Positions 53,304 through 62,359 of a stretch of 64,000 nt of DNA are shown in pieces; the first letter of the stretch is position 1; each line of letters starts with the position of its first letter. The stretch is from Gillisella vitis (GTDB lineage: Bacteria; Pseudomonadota; Alphaproteobacteria; Rhizobiales; Rhizobiaceae), in contig WPHV01000001.1 of assembly GCA_009744235.1 (NCBI GenBank), forward strand, positions 558,001-622,000, in the 5' to 3' direction. A program made the translations under genes and the position numbers. The notes under the pieces are model-generated. The model saw only the letters and a program-made list of their open reading frames with translations, was not told the origin of the DNA and did not search any database.

Positions 53304-53344
53304 TAGAGCATAGTGCTGGTTCAGATTTTCTGTACGATGCTCTA
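53304..53344. repeat. Hairpin repeat TAGAGCAT..GATGCTCTA
   Basis: TAGAGCAT at 53304 and ATGCTCTA ending at 53344 pair around a 24-nt loop. It directly follows the 46-nt palindrome, making a mosaic of adjacent repeats. Confidence 0.65.
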
Positions 53345-53437
53345 GCCGCACATACGGGCTCGCTTCAGCCTTTTATATCATCTGCCTAATTCCCAGAAGT
53401 ATTGCTCGGAGAGCAGGACAGTCAAATACAGCGCATG

Positions 53438-53467
53438 AAAAAGCCCCCGATCTTGCGACCGGAGGCT
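53438..53467 (-). terminator. Rho-independent terminator of Tim44-like gene
   Basis: Read leftward, AGCCTCCG and CGGGGGCT form an 8-bp stem with one G-T pair, followed by TTTTT. It lies 38 bp beyond the stop codon of the Tim44-domain gene. Confidence 0.85.
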
Positions 53468-53505
53468 GTTCATCATTCTTGGTGAGTGCCGCTTGCTCGT
53501 TCGTC

Positions 53506-54507
53506 TCAGGCTGACTGGATTGCCGAAATGCTCCAGCCAGAACCGGGACGGCGCACGAAGGTCCAGACTTCGACCGACTGCTGCGGATGGTCAGGGTCGC
53601 CATCCACCACAGCGCCGGTGGCGCGATCACGCATAACATCGATGGCTTCATAGCGCATGGCGACGGTGGCATAATCGATAGTGCCTTCGCGCCAGGCTTC
53701 TGCCAGGTCACCCTGCAGGAGGTGGACATCGCGCACCTCGTTCTTGACGCCCTTGGTCGCATGTTCACCAAGCTCTTCGGCAAGATAGGACATGGCTTCC
53801 GGCGTGGTGATCCGGCGCAGGGCCGAATAGTCTTCTTCCGCATAGGCCTTCTGCATGTCTTTCAGCAGGCTCTCGAAAATCTCCAGATCCTTGGGGCCGA
53901 TGCCGACATCATCGCTACCAGCCTTTGAAACGGCCGGGCGGGTGGCACCGAGTGCAGCGCCAGATCCCATTTTCGGAATGGAGAAGCCACCGAAACCGCC
54001 AGGCGATCCCCCGAACGAACCTTGGGGAGCATTCCCCGGCTGCGACATATCATTGCGCGAAGCCGGACCGGCATAGGAGGATGCCGTGCGATTGCGGTTG
54101 AAGAACCGCATGGCCAACATGATCAAGCCGCCAATCAGCAGCAGTTGGAACAACATGCCGAACATGCCAGCCGCACCGCCGAAGCCGCCGCCGAGCAACA
54201 TGCCGAACAGACCGCCCATCAAAAGGCCGCCCATCAAACCACCGGCCATGCCGCCGAACAGGCCACGCGAAGCGGGCTGCTGCATGCCGGGCGTCGTCGC
54301 GCCGTTATTCGGCGTCATGCTCCGCTGAATGGGGGCTGCCGTCGTTGGGGCCGTGCTGGTGGCGGGCGGGGCGCTAAAGGTGCGCTCGCCACGGCTGCCA
54401 AAACTGCTGGAGCTTCCGGCCCGGCGGGCCTCCGCGAAATCGACTGCTGACAGGGTTACTGCCACTCCGATTGCCACGATGCCGATGATCCTGCCTGCTC
54501 TTCCCAT
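53506..54507 (-). CDS. Tim44-like domain membrane protein
   Basis: A 333-residue protein. The N-terminus is a signal peptide or anchor (residues 1-28), followed by a low-complexity Ser/Pro/Ala region and a Gly/Met/Leu-rich hydrophobic segment at about 85-140 (GLFGGMAGGLMGG-type repeats) that probably spans the membrane. The C-terminal Tim44-like domain (about 200-333) has LEIFESLLKDMQKAYAEED, MSYLAEELGEHA and VEVWTFVRRPGSGWSISAIQ. Bacterial Tim44-like proteins are thought to act at the membrane, perhaps in protein quality control. The ATG at 54507 follows AGAGGACGTC. The gene lies 117 bp after the oxidase operon on the same strand and has its own terminator. Confidence 0.9.
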   Translation of the reverse strand: MGRAGRIIGIVAIGVAVTLSAVDFAEARRAGSSSSFGSRGERTFSAPPATSTAPTTAAPIQRSMTPNNGATTPGMQQPASRGLFGGMAGGLMGGLLMGGLFGMLLGGGFGGAAGMFGMLFQLLLIGGLIMLAMRFFNRNRTASSYAGPASRNDMSQPGNAPQGSFGGSPGGFGGFSIPKMGSGAALGATRPAVSKAGSDDVGIGPKDLEIFESLLKDMQKAYAEEDYSALRRITTPEAMSYLAEELGEHATKGVKNEVRDVHLLQGDLAEAWREGTIDYATVAMRYEAIDVMRDRATGAVVDGDPDHPQQSVEVWTFVRRPGSGWSISAIQSA

Positions 54508-54624
54508 GACGTCCTCTCTCCAAACCTGCCCTTTCGGGCTGTTGCGCCCAAATGAGCCTTCCTTGCCCATATGGCGATGGACTTGCTTGATGTTAAGGGC
54601 CGGATCGCAAAAAACGGGCTAACC

Positions 54625-54759
54625 CTATGATTGCATCAGCACCAGCCGGATGGAGGCGGCGACCGCGCCCACCACCGCCACGCCAACAATCCAGAAAATC
54701 GCAAACCACAGGATCTTCTGTTTCAGGGATTTCGGTTCTGTCCCAATGTCTTGCGCCAT
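54625..54759 (-). CDS. DUF2474 small subunit of bd-type oxidase (CydX-like)
   Basis: A 44-residue protein with one membrane segment (about residues 18-40: LWFAIFWIVGVAVVGAVAAS). The N-terminal MAQDIGTEPKSLKQK is charged. It is the DUF2474 small partner usually encoded after cydB of cyanide-insensitive bd oxidases, functionally analogous to CydX. Its ATG at 54759 overlaps the cydB stop (TGATG), so it is translationally coupled. It is small enough to be missed by annotation. It probably stabilises the oxidase hemes or complex. Confidence 0.85.
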   Translation of the reverse strand: MAQDIGTEPKSLKQKILWFAIFWIVGVAVVGAVAASIRLVLMQS

Positions 54760-55763
54760 CAATGATACCCTTCTTCCGGATCGATCTTGCCTCTGAAAAC
54801 CCAATAGGCATAGGTCGTATAGATCAGAATGATCGGCACAAGAATAGCCGCCCCGACCAACAGGAATTTCAGGCTGGTATCGGGCGCAGCCGCTTCCCAG
54901 ATCGTCACCGAGGTGGGGACGATATAGGGATAGAAACTGATGCCGATGCCAACATAGCCAAGCACGAACAGCGCAAGCGACGCCACGAAGGGCAGCCAAT
55001 CCTTACCGTCGCGCAGCCCCTTGAACACCAGATAGAGGCAACCGAGCACCAGAATTGGCACGATGACGGAAAACACCGCCGTCGGAAAGGTGAACCAGCG
55101 GTCAAGATAATGCGGCTTCAACCACGGTGTCCACAGGCTGAACACGCCCATGGCCCCCACCGTCAGCACGGCGGCGGCAAGCGCATAGCGTTGTGCCTGG
55201 GCGCGCAGTGGCCCAACCGTCTTGAACACCAGCCAGGTGGCGCCCAGCAGCGTATAGCCGAACACCAGGGCGACGCCTGTTGCAATCGAAAACGGTGTCA
55301 GCCAGTCCCACCACCCACCAGCATAGGCGCGGTCAACGACCGGAATGCCCTGCACCAAAGCGCCCAGCGCCACACCTTGCGAAAAGCCAGCCACCAGCGA
55401 ACCACCGGTAAAACCGATATCCCAAACGCCTTTCCAGCGCCGTGTACGCCAGCGGTATTCAAAGGCCACGCCGCGAAAGATCAGGCCGAGCAGCATGAGA
55501 ATGATCGGCATGTAAAGCGCCGGCAGGATGGTGGCATAGGCCAGCGGAAACACCGCCATCAACCCGCCGCCACCCAGGACCAGCCAGGTCTCGTTGCCAT
55601 CCCAGACGGGCGCCACCGAATTCATCATCTGGTCGCGGTCGTGCTCGCTCTTGAAGAACGGAAACAACAGACCGACACCCAGATCGAAACCGTCAAGGAT
55701 GACATAGGCCAGCACCGCAAAGGCGATGATCGCGGCCCAGAGGAACGCATAATCAAAGGGCAT
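54759..55763 (-). CDS. cydB: Cytochrome bd-type quinol oxidase subunit II
   Basis: A 334-residue CydB/CioB subunit with eight to nine membrane segments. The N-terminal WAAIIAFAVLAYVILDGFDLGVG block and NETWLVLGGGGLMAVFPLAYA near 58-78 are family signatures, and RGVAFEYRWRTRRWKGVWD near 98-116 follows. The subunit supports the heme-bearing subunit I in oxidising ubiquinol and reducing O2 to water in the inner membrane, without proton pumping. It overlaps the subunit I stop by 11 bp and the DUF2474 start by 1 bp, an operon with strong coupling. Confidence 0.95.
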   Translation of the reverse strand: MPFDYAFLWAAIIAFAVLAYVILDGFDLGVGLLFPFFKSEHDRDQMMNSVAPVWDGNETWLVLGGGGLMAVFPLAYATILPALYMPIILMLLGLIFRGVAFEYRWRTRRWKGVWDIGFTGGSLVAGFSQGVALGALVQGIPVVDRAYAGGWWDWLTPFSIATGVALVFGYTLLGATWLVFKTVGPLRAQAQRYALAAAVLTVGAMGVFSLWTPWLKPHYLDRWFTFPTAVFSVIVPILVLGCLYLVFKGLRDGKDWLPFVASLALFVLGYVGIGISFYPYIVPTSVTIWEAAAPDTSLKFLLVGAAILVPIILIYTTYAYWVFRGKIDPEEGYH

Positions 55764-57171
55764 GGGAGCCTCCTTTGCCTTGGGTGTGGTGGGCTGGCCC
55801 CGGCGTGATCCCGGCGCTGCGCAGCGGTGCATCGCCGATTTCCGGCGTCGGATCGCGTGGCAGCCGCGCCATCAGCCGAAGAATGTAGAAGGTTCCGGCC
55901 CCGAACACGAAGAAATAGACGACGATGAAAGCGATCAGCGATGCCGCAACCGCAGGGGCTGCAATTGGCGAATGGGACTGCGCGGTCAGCAAATGACCGT
56001 AGATCGTATAGGGCTGGCGCCCCACCTCGGTGGTAATCCAGCCGCTCAGCACCGCGATGAAGCCCGCGGGTCCCATGGCAAAAGCCGCGCGATGCAGCCA
56101 GTCATTGCTATAGAGTGTGCGGCGATAGCGCGCCCACAGGCTCCAGAGACCCAGCCCCAGCATGGCAAAGCCCAGGCCAACCATGACGCGGAACGACCAG
56201 AAAATCACCGCGACCGGCGGTTCCAGCTCATCCGGCACCGTATCCAGTCCGGCCATTGGCGCATTGAGGTCGTGCTTGAGGATCAGGCTGGAGAGTTTGG
56301 GGACCTCAATGGCATAATCCACCCGTTTTTCGGCGGGATTGGGAATGCCGAACAGGATGAGCGGCGCGCCATCGGGATGGCTATCATAATGACCTTCCAT
56401 CGCCATGATCTTCACCGGCTGATGTTCCAGCGTGTTCAGCCCATGGGCATCACCGGCCAGGATCTGGATTGGCGCAACCACGGCGACCATGCCCATCGCC
56501 ATTGAAAACATCTTGCCAGCGCGGCGCGGCGCGGTCTTGCGCAGCAGATGCCAGGCGCCCACCGCACCGACCACCAGCGCCGTGGTGAGATAGGCGGCCA
56601 ACACCATATGCACCAGCCGATAGGGAAAGGACGGATTGAAGATCACCGCCCACCAGTCGAGCGGAATGAACTGGCCTTTATCGTTCATGCCGAAACCGGC
56701 AGGCGTCTGCATCCAGGAATTGACGGCGAGAATCCAGGTTGCCGAAATCAGCGTGCCGAAAGCCACCATGCAGGTGGCGAAGAAATGTAGCTTCGGCCCG
56801 ACCCGTTGCAAGCCGAACAGCATCACACCCAGGAAACCCGCCTCCAGGAAGAAAGCCGTCAACACCTCATAGCCCATCAACGGCCCAATCACCGGTCCGG
56901 CCTTATCCGAAAACACCGACCAATTGGTGCCGAACTGGTAGGACATCACAATGCCCGACACCACGCCCATGCCGAAGGCAACGGCAAAGATCGTCTTCCA
57001 GAAATTGAACAGCTCAAAATAGACCTGTTTTTTGGTCCAGAGATACAAGCCATTCAGCACCGCCAGATAGCTGGCCAGCCCGATGGAAAAGGCTGGAAAG
57101 ATAATGTGGAAGGAAACCGTGAAGGCAAATTGCATACGCGCGAGAAGAACGGCATCGAATTGATCAAACAT
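55753..57171 (-). CDS. cydA: Cytochrome bd-type quinol oxidase subunit I, cyanide-insensitive (CioA) type
   Basis: A 472-residue subunit I. Heme ligands are recognisable: His22 in FHIIFPAFS (heme b595/d site), His in YRLVHMVLAAY near 183, and Met in the later segment. SGWITTEVGRQPYTIYGHL, with the Q-loop region, is present near 385-403. The protein is shorter than E. coli CydA (522), reflecting a short Q-loop, as in CioA of cyanide-insensitive oxidases. The ATG at 57171 has AGAGGTGGGG upstream. It is the first gene of cydA-cydB-DUF2474. It provides respiration under low oxygen or respiratory inhibitors. The symbol cioA would be equally apt. Confidence 0.95.
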   Translation of the reverse strand: MFDQFDAVLLARMQFAFTVSFHIIFPAFSIGLASYLAVLNGLYLWTKKQVYFELFNFWKTIFAVAFGMGVVSGIVMSYQFGTNWSVFSDKAGPVIGPLMGYEVLTAFFLEAGFLGVMLFGLQRVGPKLHFFATCMVAFGTLISATWILAVNSWMQTPAGFGMNDKGQFIPLDWWAVIFNPSFPYRLVHMVLAAYLTTALVVGAVGAWHLLRKTAPRRAGKMFSMAMGMVAVVAPIQILAGDAHGLNTLEHQPVKIMAMEGHYDSHPDGAPLILFGIPNPAEKRVDYAIEVPKLSSLILKHDLNAPMAGLDTVPDELEPPVAVIFWSFRVMVGLGFAMLGLGLWSLWARYRRTLYSNDWLHRAAFAMGPAGFIAVLSGWITTEVGRQPYTIYGHLLTAQSHSPIAAPAVAASLIAFIVVYFFVFGAGTFYILRLMARLPRDPTPEIGDAPLRSAGITPGPAHHTQGKGGSHAL

Positions 57172-57351
57172 GACCCCACCTCTTTCCGTCCACAGGCCAA
57201 ACGGCATTAGGACATCGATAAAAGACTAGGTAGACCGATTGACCACTTTATCAATGCGGCAACACGTCATGCGACAGTTTGACATTCATCAGTTTAAACA
57301 CAAGCGGGAATGTCCTCTCTCAACCCACCGGCCGAGAGAGGACGACAACCG

Positions 57352-58767
57352 CTATAAGAAGTTATATTGAATAATACTCGAACTCAGATATTCATCAATA
57401 AAATCAATGTAGACGATATTTGGCTTACTCCAGCCAAGGCTAACGATTTGTTTTGAAAGAACGGCAGGCAAATGGCCATTAGCCTCAGCAGCCAGGGATT
57501 TAACTGAGACCAATCCGCCAGAGGTCAGCGTCCAAGACAACAAAAACAGAAAATTCTGCCCGAGTCCCCCATGAGCACGCCATTTGGCAAGCTGATCCTG
57601 TTGCATAGTTTGGTAGTCGCTGGTGTTGGCGTAATTATCATAGACCGTCAGATTGGCACCACTGACAGCCGAATTGCCGTCTTCGTAACGGAAACGACCG
57701 GTGGCCGGATCGATAAAATCGCCATAGTCAAAAACGGCAATGATTTTGCCACGGACCGCCGCAAGGGTTATATTGACAATATTAATTGTCGCCGCACCAT
57801 TGCTATATAAAATATCCTGATAGGAATTCAGCAAATCGTTGATACGTTTGCGGGTATCGGCCGGATTATGACCATCATAATCGCGAATATGCGAAAACTT
57901 CAAAATAGCAAATTCCGTCGGATGGGCCTTTAGAAAGCTCTTAGCTTCATCCAAAACAGATTTCAGTGACTGACCATTGCAGCCCAACGCACCGGACCTG
58001 TGATAGGTTACAAGCTCACTGTGATCATAATCGACACGGATATCAAAATAGCGCGAACCGCTGGCAAGCTGCCCACCGACAGAAAGTTCCTGAGTCTTGG
58101 TCGGACCTTCCGCACCGACAAACGGATTGCAATGCGACAACTGGGACATGCCCGCGTCATGGCTTCCCGGCATCACGATCTGTTTCAAGGGGGTGTCCGC
58201 AGCAACATGCGCCAGCCAATCCTGTGTAGGGATCAGAACGCCGGGCGTAACATCGACACCGCTGACGGAATTGCCACCGCGCAGGAACGTGAATGGAGAA
58301 TGGATATCGGCAATGCCACTTCCCGAAACATTTACCTGATTATTACCGATAGAGGCCGCTGTTTTACCGCCAAACCACCAGTTGTTCGATGCGCCGCTAT
58401 GTCCCTGGGCAAGAGCAATGTCGTTAAAGACAAAGCTCTGCTGACGATCCCCAAGCGATCCACTGGTGAGCGTCAGTGTCAACTGGCCCAAAAATGCAAA
58501 ATTCAGATCGCCTGCCGCATGACCGAATGTCGTTGAGTTGGCTGGAATACGAGAATTAAACCACTTGGCAACGGTTTCCGACCCTTTGCGGCCAACATTG
58601 AACGTGAATTTACCATCAGCGCCACACGTCACCAGTAAACCGTTATGAATATGCTTATCCGGATCCTGGCCATCCGTTATCGAAAACTCATTAATCAGAT
58701 AGGAACCGCTGATAAGCCGATAGCCTCCGGCAAGCGAAAAGAAGACGTCGTTGTCATGATATTGCAT
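57352..58767 (-). CDS. PI-PLC-like phosphodiesterase with N-terminal beta-rich domain
   Basis: A 471-residue protein with two parts. Residues about 1-185 form a beta-rich domain of unknown type with Gly/Asn-rich strands and QGHSGASNNWWFGG near 121-134. Residues about 190-470 form a phosphatidylinositol-specific phospholipase C X-type barrel: MPGSHDAGMSQ (catalytic His203, Asp204), RYFDIRVDY (Arg244), TYHRSGALG (His256), EFAILKFSH near 285-293, then GKIIAVFDYGD. These match the bacterial PI-PLC active site. No signal peptide is visible, so non-classical secretion or cytoplasmic action is possible. The gene is AT-richer than its neighbours and isolated, suggesting horizontal transfer. Substrate is unknown. 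Confidence 0.82.
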   Translation of the reverse strand: MQYHDNDVFFSLAGGYRLISGSYLINEFSITDGQDPDKHIHNGLLVTCGADGKFTFNVGRKGSETVAKWFNSRIPANSTTFGHAAGDLNFAFLGQLTLTLTSGSLGDRQQSFVFNDIALAQGHSGASNNWWFGGKTAASIGNNQVNVSGSGIADIHSPFTFLRGGNSVSGVDVTPGVLIPTQDWLAHVAADTPLKQIVMPGSHDAGMSQLSHCNPFVGAEGPTKTQELSVGGQLASGSRYFDIRVDYDHSELVTYHRSGALGCNGQSLKSVLDEAKSFLKAHPTEFAILKFSHIRDYDGHNPADTRKRINDLLNSYQDILYSNGAATINIVNITLAAVRGKIIAVFDYGDFIDPATGRFRYEDGNSAVSGANLTVYDNYANTSDYQTMQQDQLAKWRAHGGLGQNFLFLLSWTLTSGGLVSVKSLAAEANGHLPAVLSKQIVSLGWSKPNIVYIDFIDEYLSSSIIQYNFL

Positions 58768-58884
58768 GATAGATCCTTAAGATTGAAAATAAGAAACACT
58801 CAAAAATCTCTGACAGTCATCGGAATCTAAAATCTATATTGATTTAAAAGACAACATAAATGTAATCATAAATTGTAAAAAATG

Positions 58885-58914
58885 CAAAAACCGGCGAGAA
58901 TGCCCCCTCGCCGG
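58885..58914 (-). terminator. Rho-independent terminator of serA
   Basis: On the minus strand CCGGCGAG and CTCGCCGG form a perfect 8-bp stem with an 8-nt loop, followed by TTTTTGC, 25 bp after the serA stop codon. Confidence 0.9.
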
Positions 58915-58939
58915 TTTCACTTTTGGAATGTGAAGAAGC

Positions 58940-60535
58940 TTATTCGACTGCAAACGTCAGAAGCCGAGCCTGCTTGATTGCCGCATTGGCGGTCAGTTGA
59001 TCAAGCACAGCCTGTTCGACCGGGCCATCGACATACAGCAGCGCAATCGCGTCGCCGGATTCTTTTTCTCGGCCCAGCTGGAAGTTGGCGATATTAACGC
59101 CAGCATTGCCGAGCGTGGTCCCCATGAAGCCGATCATGCCGGGAACGTCAGTGTTGGAAATGTAGATCATGTGCGGACCAACATCGGCGTCGAGATTGAT
59201 GCCCTTAATCTGGATGAAGCGTGGCTTGCCATCCGAGAACACTGTTCCTGTAATCGAGCGGGTCTGGCGCTCAGTCGTCACCGTCAGCTTGATATAGCCA
59301 TCGTAAACGCCGGTCTTGTCGCGCTTGACTTCAGACAGGACAATGCCCTTTTCCTTGATCATGATCGGTGCGGACACCATGTTGACATCCGAAACCTGTG
59401 CCCGGATCAACCCGGCCAGCAGCGCAGACGTCAGCGCCTTGGTGTTCATGGTGGCCGTCTGGCCATCATAGAGGATTTCGATTTCCTTGATCGCGCCATC
59501 GGTGACCTGGCCGACGAAAGCGCCGAGAACATCAGCCAACCGGATGAAGGGCTTCAAAAGCGGTGCTTCTTCGGCGGTGATCGAAGGCATGTTGATGGCG
59601 TTGGAAACGGCGCCGTTAACCAGATAGTCCGACATCTGCTCGGCAACCTGCAAAGCAACATTTTCCTGTGCTTCGGTGGTGGATGCGCCCAGATGCGGGG
59701 TGCAAACCACGTTTGGCAAGCCAAACAGCGGGCTTTCCTTGGCAGGCTCGACTTCGAACACGTCGAAACCGGCCCCGGCAACATGGCCAGACTTGATGGC
59801 TTCGGCCAAAGCGGCCTCATCCACCAGACCACCACGGGCGCAGTTGATGATGCGAACGCCGGGCTTGGTCTTGGCAAGATTTTCCTTGCCGAGAATGCCG
59901 CGAGTCTTATCGGTCATTGGCACGTGCAGGGTGATGAAATCGGCCTGGGCCAGCAGCTCGTCCAGCTCAACCTTCTTCACGCCCATTTCCTGGGCGCGTT
60001 CTGCCGACAGGAAGGGGTCGTAAGCGATGACATGCATGCCTAGGCCGATGGCCTTCTTGCAGACGATACCGCCAATGTTGCCAGCGCCGATCACACCCAG
60101 CACCTTGCCGGTGATTTCAACACCCATGAACTTCGACTTTTCCCACTTGCCAGCCTGCGTGGAGGCATCAGCAGCAGGCAGCTGGCGGGCAACGGCGAAC
60201 ATCAGCGCAATGGCGTGTTCAGCCGTGGTGATGGAATTGCCGAACGGCGTGTTCATCACAATGATACCACGGCGCGAGGCAGCCGGAATATCAACGTTAT
60301 CGACGCCGATACCGGCGCGGCCGATAACCTTGAGATTAGTGGCAGCAGCAATCAGCTTTTCCGTGGCCTTGGTGGCCGAACGGATGGCCAAACCATCGTA
60401 ATTGCCGATGATTTCAGCCAGTTTGTCTTTATCCTTGCCGAGTTGCGGCTGGAAATCCACTTCAACGCCGCGATCGCGGAAAATCTGGACGGCGGTTTCT
60501 GACAATTCATCAGAGACGAGAACGCGAGGTGCCAT
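58940..60535 (-). CDS. serA: D-3-phosphoglycerate dehydrogenase SerA
   Basis: SerA oxidises 3-phosphoglycerate to 3-phosphohydroxypyruvate with NAD+, the first step of serine synthesis. The 531-residue protein is the long type. It has the NAD-binding motif GVIGAGNIGG near residues 146-155, the catalytic Arg in NCARGGLVDE near 231-240, the Glu in the EVEPA segment near 261, and the His in CTPHLGAST near 281-289. An intervening domain and a C-terminal ACT domain (about 455-531) allow serine-type feedback. It follows serC after 83 bp on the same strand, with a GC hairpin in the gap and a terminator behind. Confidence 0.97.
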   Translation of the reverse strand: MAPRVLVSDELSETAVQIFRDRGVEVDFQPQLGKDKDKLAEIIGNYDGLAIRSATKATEKLIAAATNLKVIGRAGIGVDNVDIPAASRRGIIVMNTPFGNSITTAEHAIALMFAVARQLPAADASTQAGKWEKSKFMGVEITGKVLGVIGAGNIGGIVCKKAIGLGMHVIAYDPFLSAERAQEMGVKKVELDELLAQADFITLHVPMTDKTRGILGKENLAKTKPGVRIINCARGGLVDEAALAEAIKSGHVAGAGFDVFEVEPAKESPLFGLPNVVCTPHLGASTTEAQENVALQVAEQMSDYLVNGAVSNAINMPSITAEEAPLLKPFIRLADVLGAFVGQVTDGAIKEIEILYDGQTATMNTKALTSALLAGLIRAQVSDVNMVSAPIMIKEKGIVLSEVKRDKTGVYDGYIKLTVTTERQTRSITGTVFSDGKPRFIQIKGINLDADVGPHMIYISNTDVPGMIGFMGTTLGNAGVNIANFQLGREKESGDAIALLYVDGPVEQAVLDQLTANAAIKQARLLTFAVE

Positions 60536-60586
60536 GACGAGGCCTCCTAAAAGAGTTCGTGTATAACGAGCATGAATGGGGAAGTG

Positions 60587-60608
60587 GGCCTCGCTTCATA
60601 GCGAGGCC
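60587..60608 (-). other. Intercistronic hairpin between serC and serA
   Basis: GGCCTCGC (60587-60594) and GCGAGGCC (60601-60608) form a perfect 8-bp stem with loop TTCATA, 11 bp after the serC stop. No T-run follows leftward, so it is more likely an mRNA-stability or pausing element than a terminator. Confidence 0.65.
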
Positions 60609-60618
60609 GAATAACAGC

Positions 60619-61797
60619 TTAAGCAGCAGCCTTGGCAAGCGTTGCCTTCTGGGTCTGGTAAGCCCAGGTCAGCCAAGGCATCAAAGCCTGCATGTCGGCG
60701 GTCTCAATGGTGGCACCAGCCCAGATGCGAAGGCCAGCAGGCGCATCGCGGTAAGCACCGATGTCATAGGCCACGCCCTGCTTTTCCAGAAGCGTTGCAA
60801 TGCCCTTGGCAAAAGCGGCCTGCTCTTCAGCGGGCAGCGCCAGAACCTCAGGATCAGCAATGGTCAGGCATACCGATGTGTTGGAGCGGGTCTCGTCAAC
60901 CTGTGCGAGGTTGGCAATCCAGTCATTGGCGGCGACGAAATCGAAGATCACCTTGGCATTGGCATCAGCACGGGCAATCAGCGCGTCCAGACCGCCGATC
61001 GACTTCGCCCAGTTTAGCGCATCCAGATAGTCTTCAACGCAAAGCATCGACGGAGTATTGATGGTTTCGCCCTTGAAGATGCCTTCAATCAGCTTGCCGC
61101 CAGAGGTCAGACGGAAAATTTTCGGCAGCGGCCAAGCCGGTGCGTAAGTCTGAAGACGCTCAACAGCGCGGGGGCTGAGGATCAACATGCCGTGACCGCC
61201 CTCGCCGCCCAGAACCTTCTGCCAGGAGAAGGTCACAACGTCGAGCTTGGAAAAATCCATCGCTTGCGCAAATGCGGCAGAGGTCGCATCGCAGATGGTT
61301 AGACCCTTGCGGTCAGCCGGGATGAAATCAGCATTGGGAACGCGAACGCCAGAGGTGGTACCGTTCCAGGTAAAGACCACGTCGCGGTCAAAATCGACAT
61401 CTGCGAGGTTCGGCAGCAAGCCGTAATCGGCATTGAACTTGCGAACGTCAGCAAGCTTGAGCTGCTTGACCACATCGGTCACCCAGCCAGCGCCAAAGCT
61501 TTCCCAGGACAGCATGTCCACGCCGCGCTCACCCAGCAAGGACCAGAGCGCCATTTCAACAGCGCCGGTGTCGGATGCGGGAACGATACCAATGCGGTAA
61601 TCAGCGGGAACGTTGAGAATTTCACGGGTAAGGTCAATGGCCAGCTTCAGCTTGTCTTTGCCAACCTTGGCGCGGTGCGAACGACCGAGCGGGGCATCGC
61701 TGAGAGCATCGAGTGCCCAACCGGGGCGCTTCGAGCAGGGGCCAGACGAAAAATTAGCGTTTTCCGTACGTACGGCGGGTGCAGTAATATCAACCAT
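60619..61797 (-). CDS. serC: Phosphoserine transaminase SerC
   Basis: SerC converts 3-phosphohydroxypyruvate and glutamate to phosphoserine and 2-oxoglutarate using PLP. The 392-residue length fits the alphaproteobacterial (TIGR01365-type) form, which is longer than the E. coli enzyme. The first block is [18 protein letters not shown] near residues 15-32, and the PLP Lys is in [16 protein letters not shown] near 191-206. It is followed by serA, making the serine operon. The start at 61797 lies just after the serC leader RNA (61803-61862), which is likely to control translation. Confidence 0.97.
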   Translation of the reverse strand: MVDITAPAVRTENANFSSGPCSKRPGWALDALSDAPLGRSHRAKVGKDKLKLAIDLTREILNVPADYRIGIVPASDTGAVEMALWSLLGERGVDMLSWESFGAGWVTDVVKQLKLADVRKFNADYGLLPNLADVDFDRDVVFTWNGTTSGVRVPNADFIPADRKGLTICDATSAAFAQAMDFSKLDVVTFSWQKVLGGEGGHGMLILSPRAVERLQTYAPAWPLPKIFRLTSGGKLIEGIFKGETINTPSMLCVEDYLDALNWAKSIGGLDALIARADANAKVIFDFVAANDWIANLAQVDETRSNTSVCLTIADPEVLALPAEEQAAFAKGIATLLEKQGVAYDIGAYRDAPAGLRIWAGATIETADMQALMPWLTWAYQTQKATLAKAAA

Positions 61798-61802
61798 AGC
61801 AA

Positions 61803-61862
61803 ACTACCCTTCCAGGTATATGGCCTCTCGTTGGGGAGAGGTGTCCCGCCGTCGGCTATAAT
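61803..61862 (-). ncRNA. serC leader RNA motif
   Basis: Immediately upstream of serC the minus strand has two hairpins: GCCGACGGC (61848-61856) and CCTCTCCCCAACGAGAGG (61824-61841), followed by GGTATATACC-like ATATACCTGGAAGGGTAG just before the start codon. This matches my knowledge of the serC motif, a conserved structured leader of serC-serA operons in Rhizobiales described with the SAM-II riboswitch in alphaproteobacteria. Its ligand is unknown. The second hairpin lies close to the ribosome-binding site, which would suit control of translation initiation. Confidence 0.65.
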
Positions 61863-62359
61863 CAAAACCCTTTTGCCTTGCAAGAAAAAATTCAAACCCC
61901 TCGTAATTTCGCGCAGAACCTTGCGCGAACATAACCAAAACAAGTGAGTGGCACTGACACAAAATCTGACACAAAAAGTGCCGATTCGTTCTGATGTTAT
62001 GGGGTCTCGCACCATTGCAAAACGCGCAAATAAATCTCCAAAATATCGCATTATAGGCGCAACCTTGACGACCAATGCGCCTCTCTGAGTTACGACCGTC
62101 TTGCTACGAGTGTAACCATCAGAGAAATCAAGACTGATAGCGCCAGATTGTTATTCAGCTTGGGAAGCTTCGAAAACGGATAGCAATTACAAGCTTTCGT
62201 GTCACTGAAAAGGACGTGAAAAATAGCCGTTTCATTTCAAAAAATGACACGCCCACTTCTGGTTTTCGTCGCGTGTATTTGGGGCAGCGGCGACAAATTG
62301 TAACGACCTGACTAGCTTCCACCCTTGGTTCTATAGCGGGCACATGAGACCTTGACTCT
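61863..62359. other. Noncoding region upstream of serC leader, about 500 bp
   Basis: The segment includes the serC promoter side, with direct repeats of CTGACACAAAA near 61958-61978, and an AT-richer stretch from about 62100 to 62359. One frame (62147-62311) is open for about 50 codons with a Lys/Arg-rich product but has no start codon. I see no reliable gene; it may be a decayed one. Confidence 0.45.

Noticed and set aside
62147..62311. A 50-codon plus-strand stretch with a Lys/Arg-rich product
   Set aside because: It follows a stop codon with no start codon available at its head; at most a fragment of a decayed gene.
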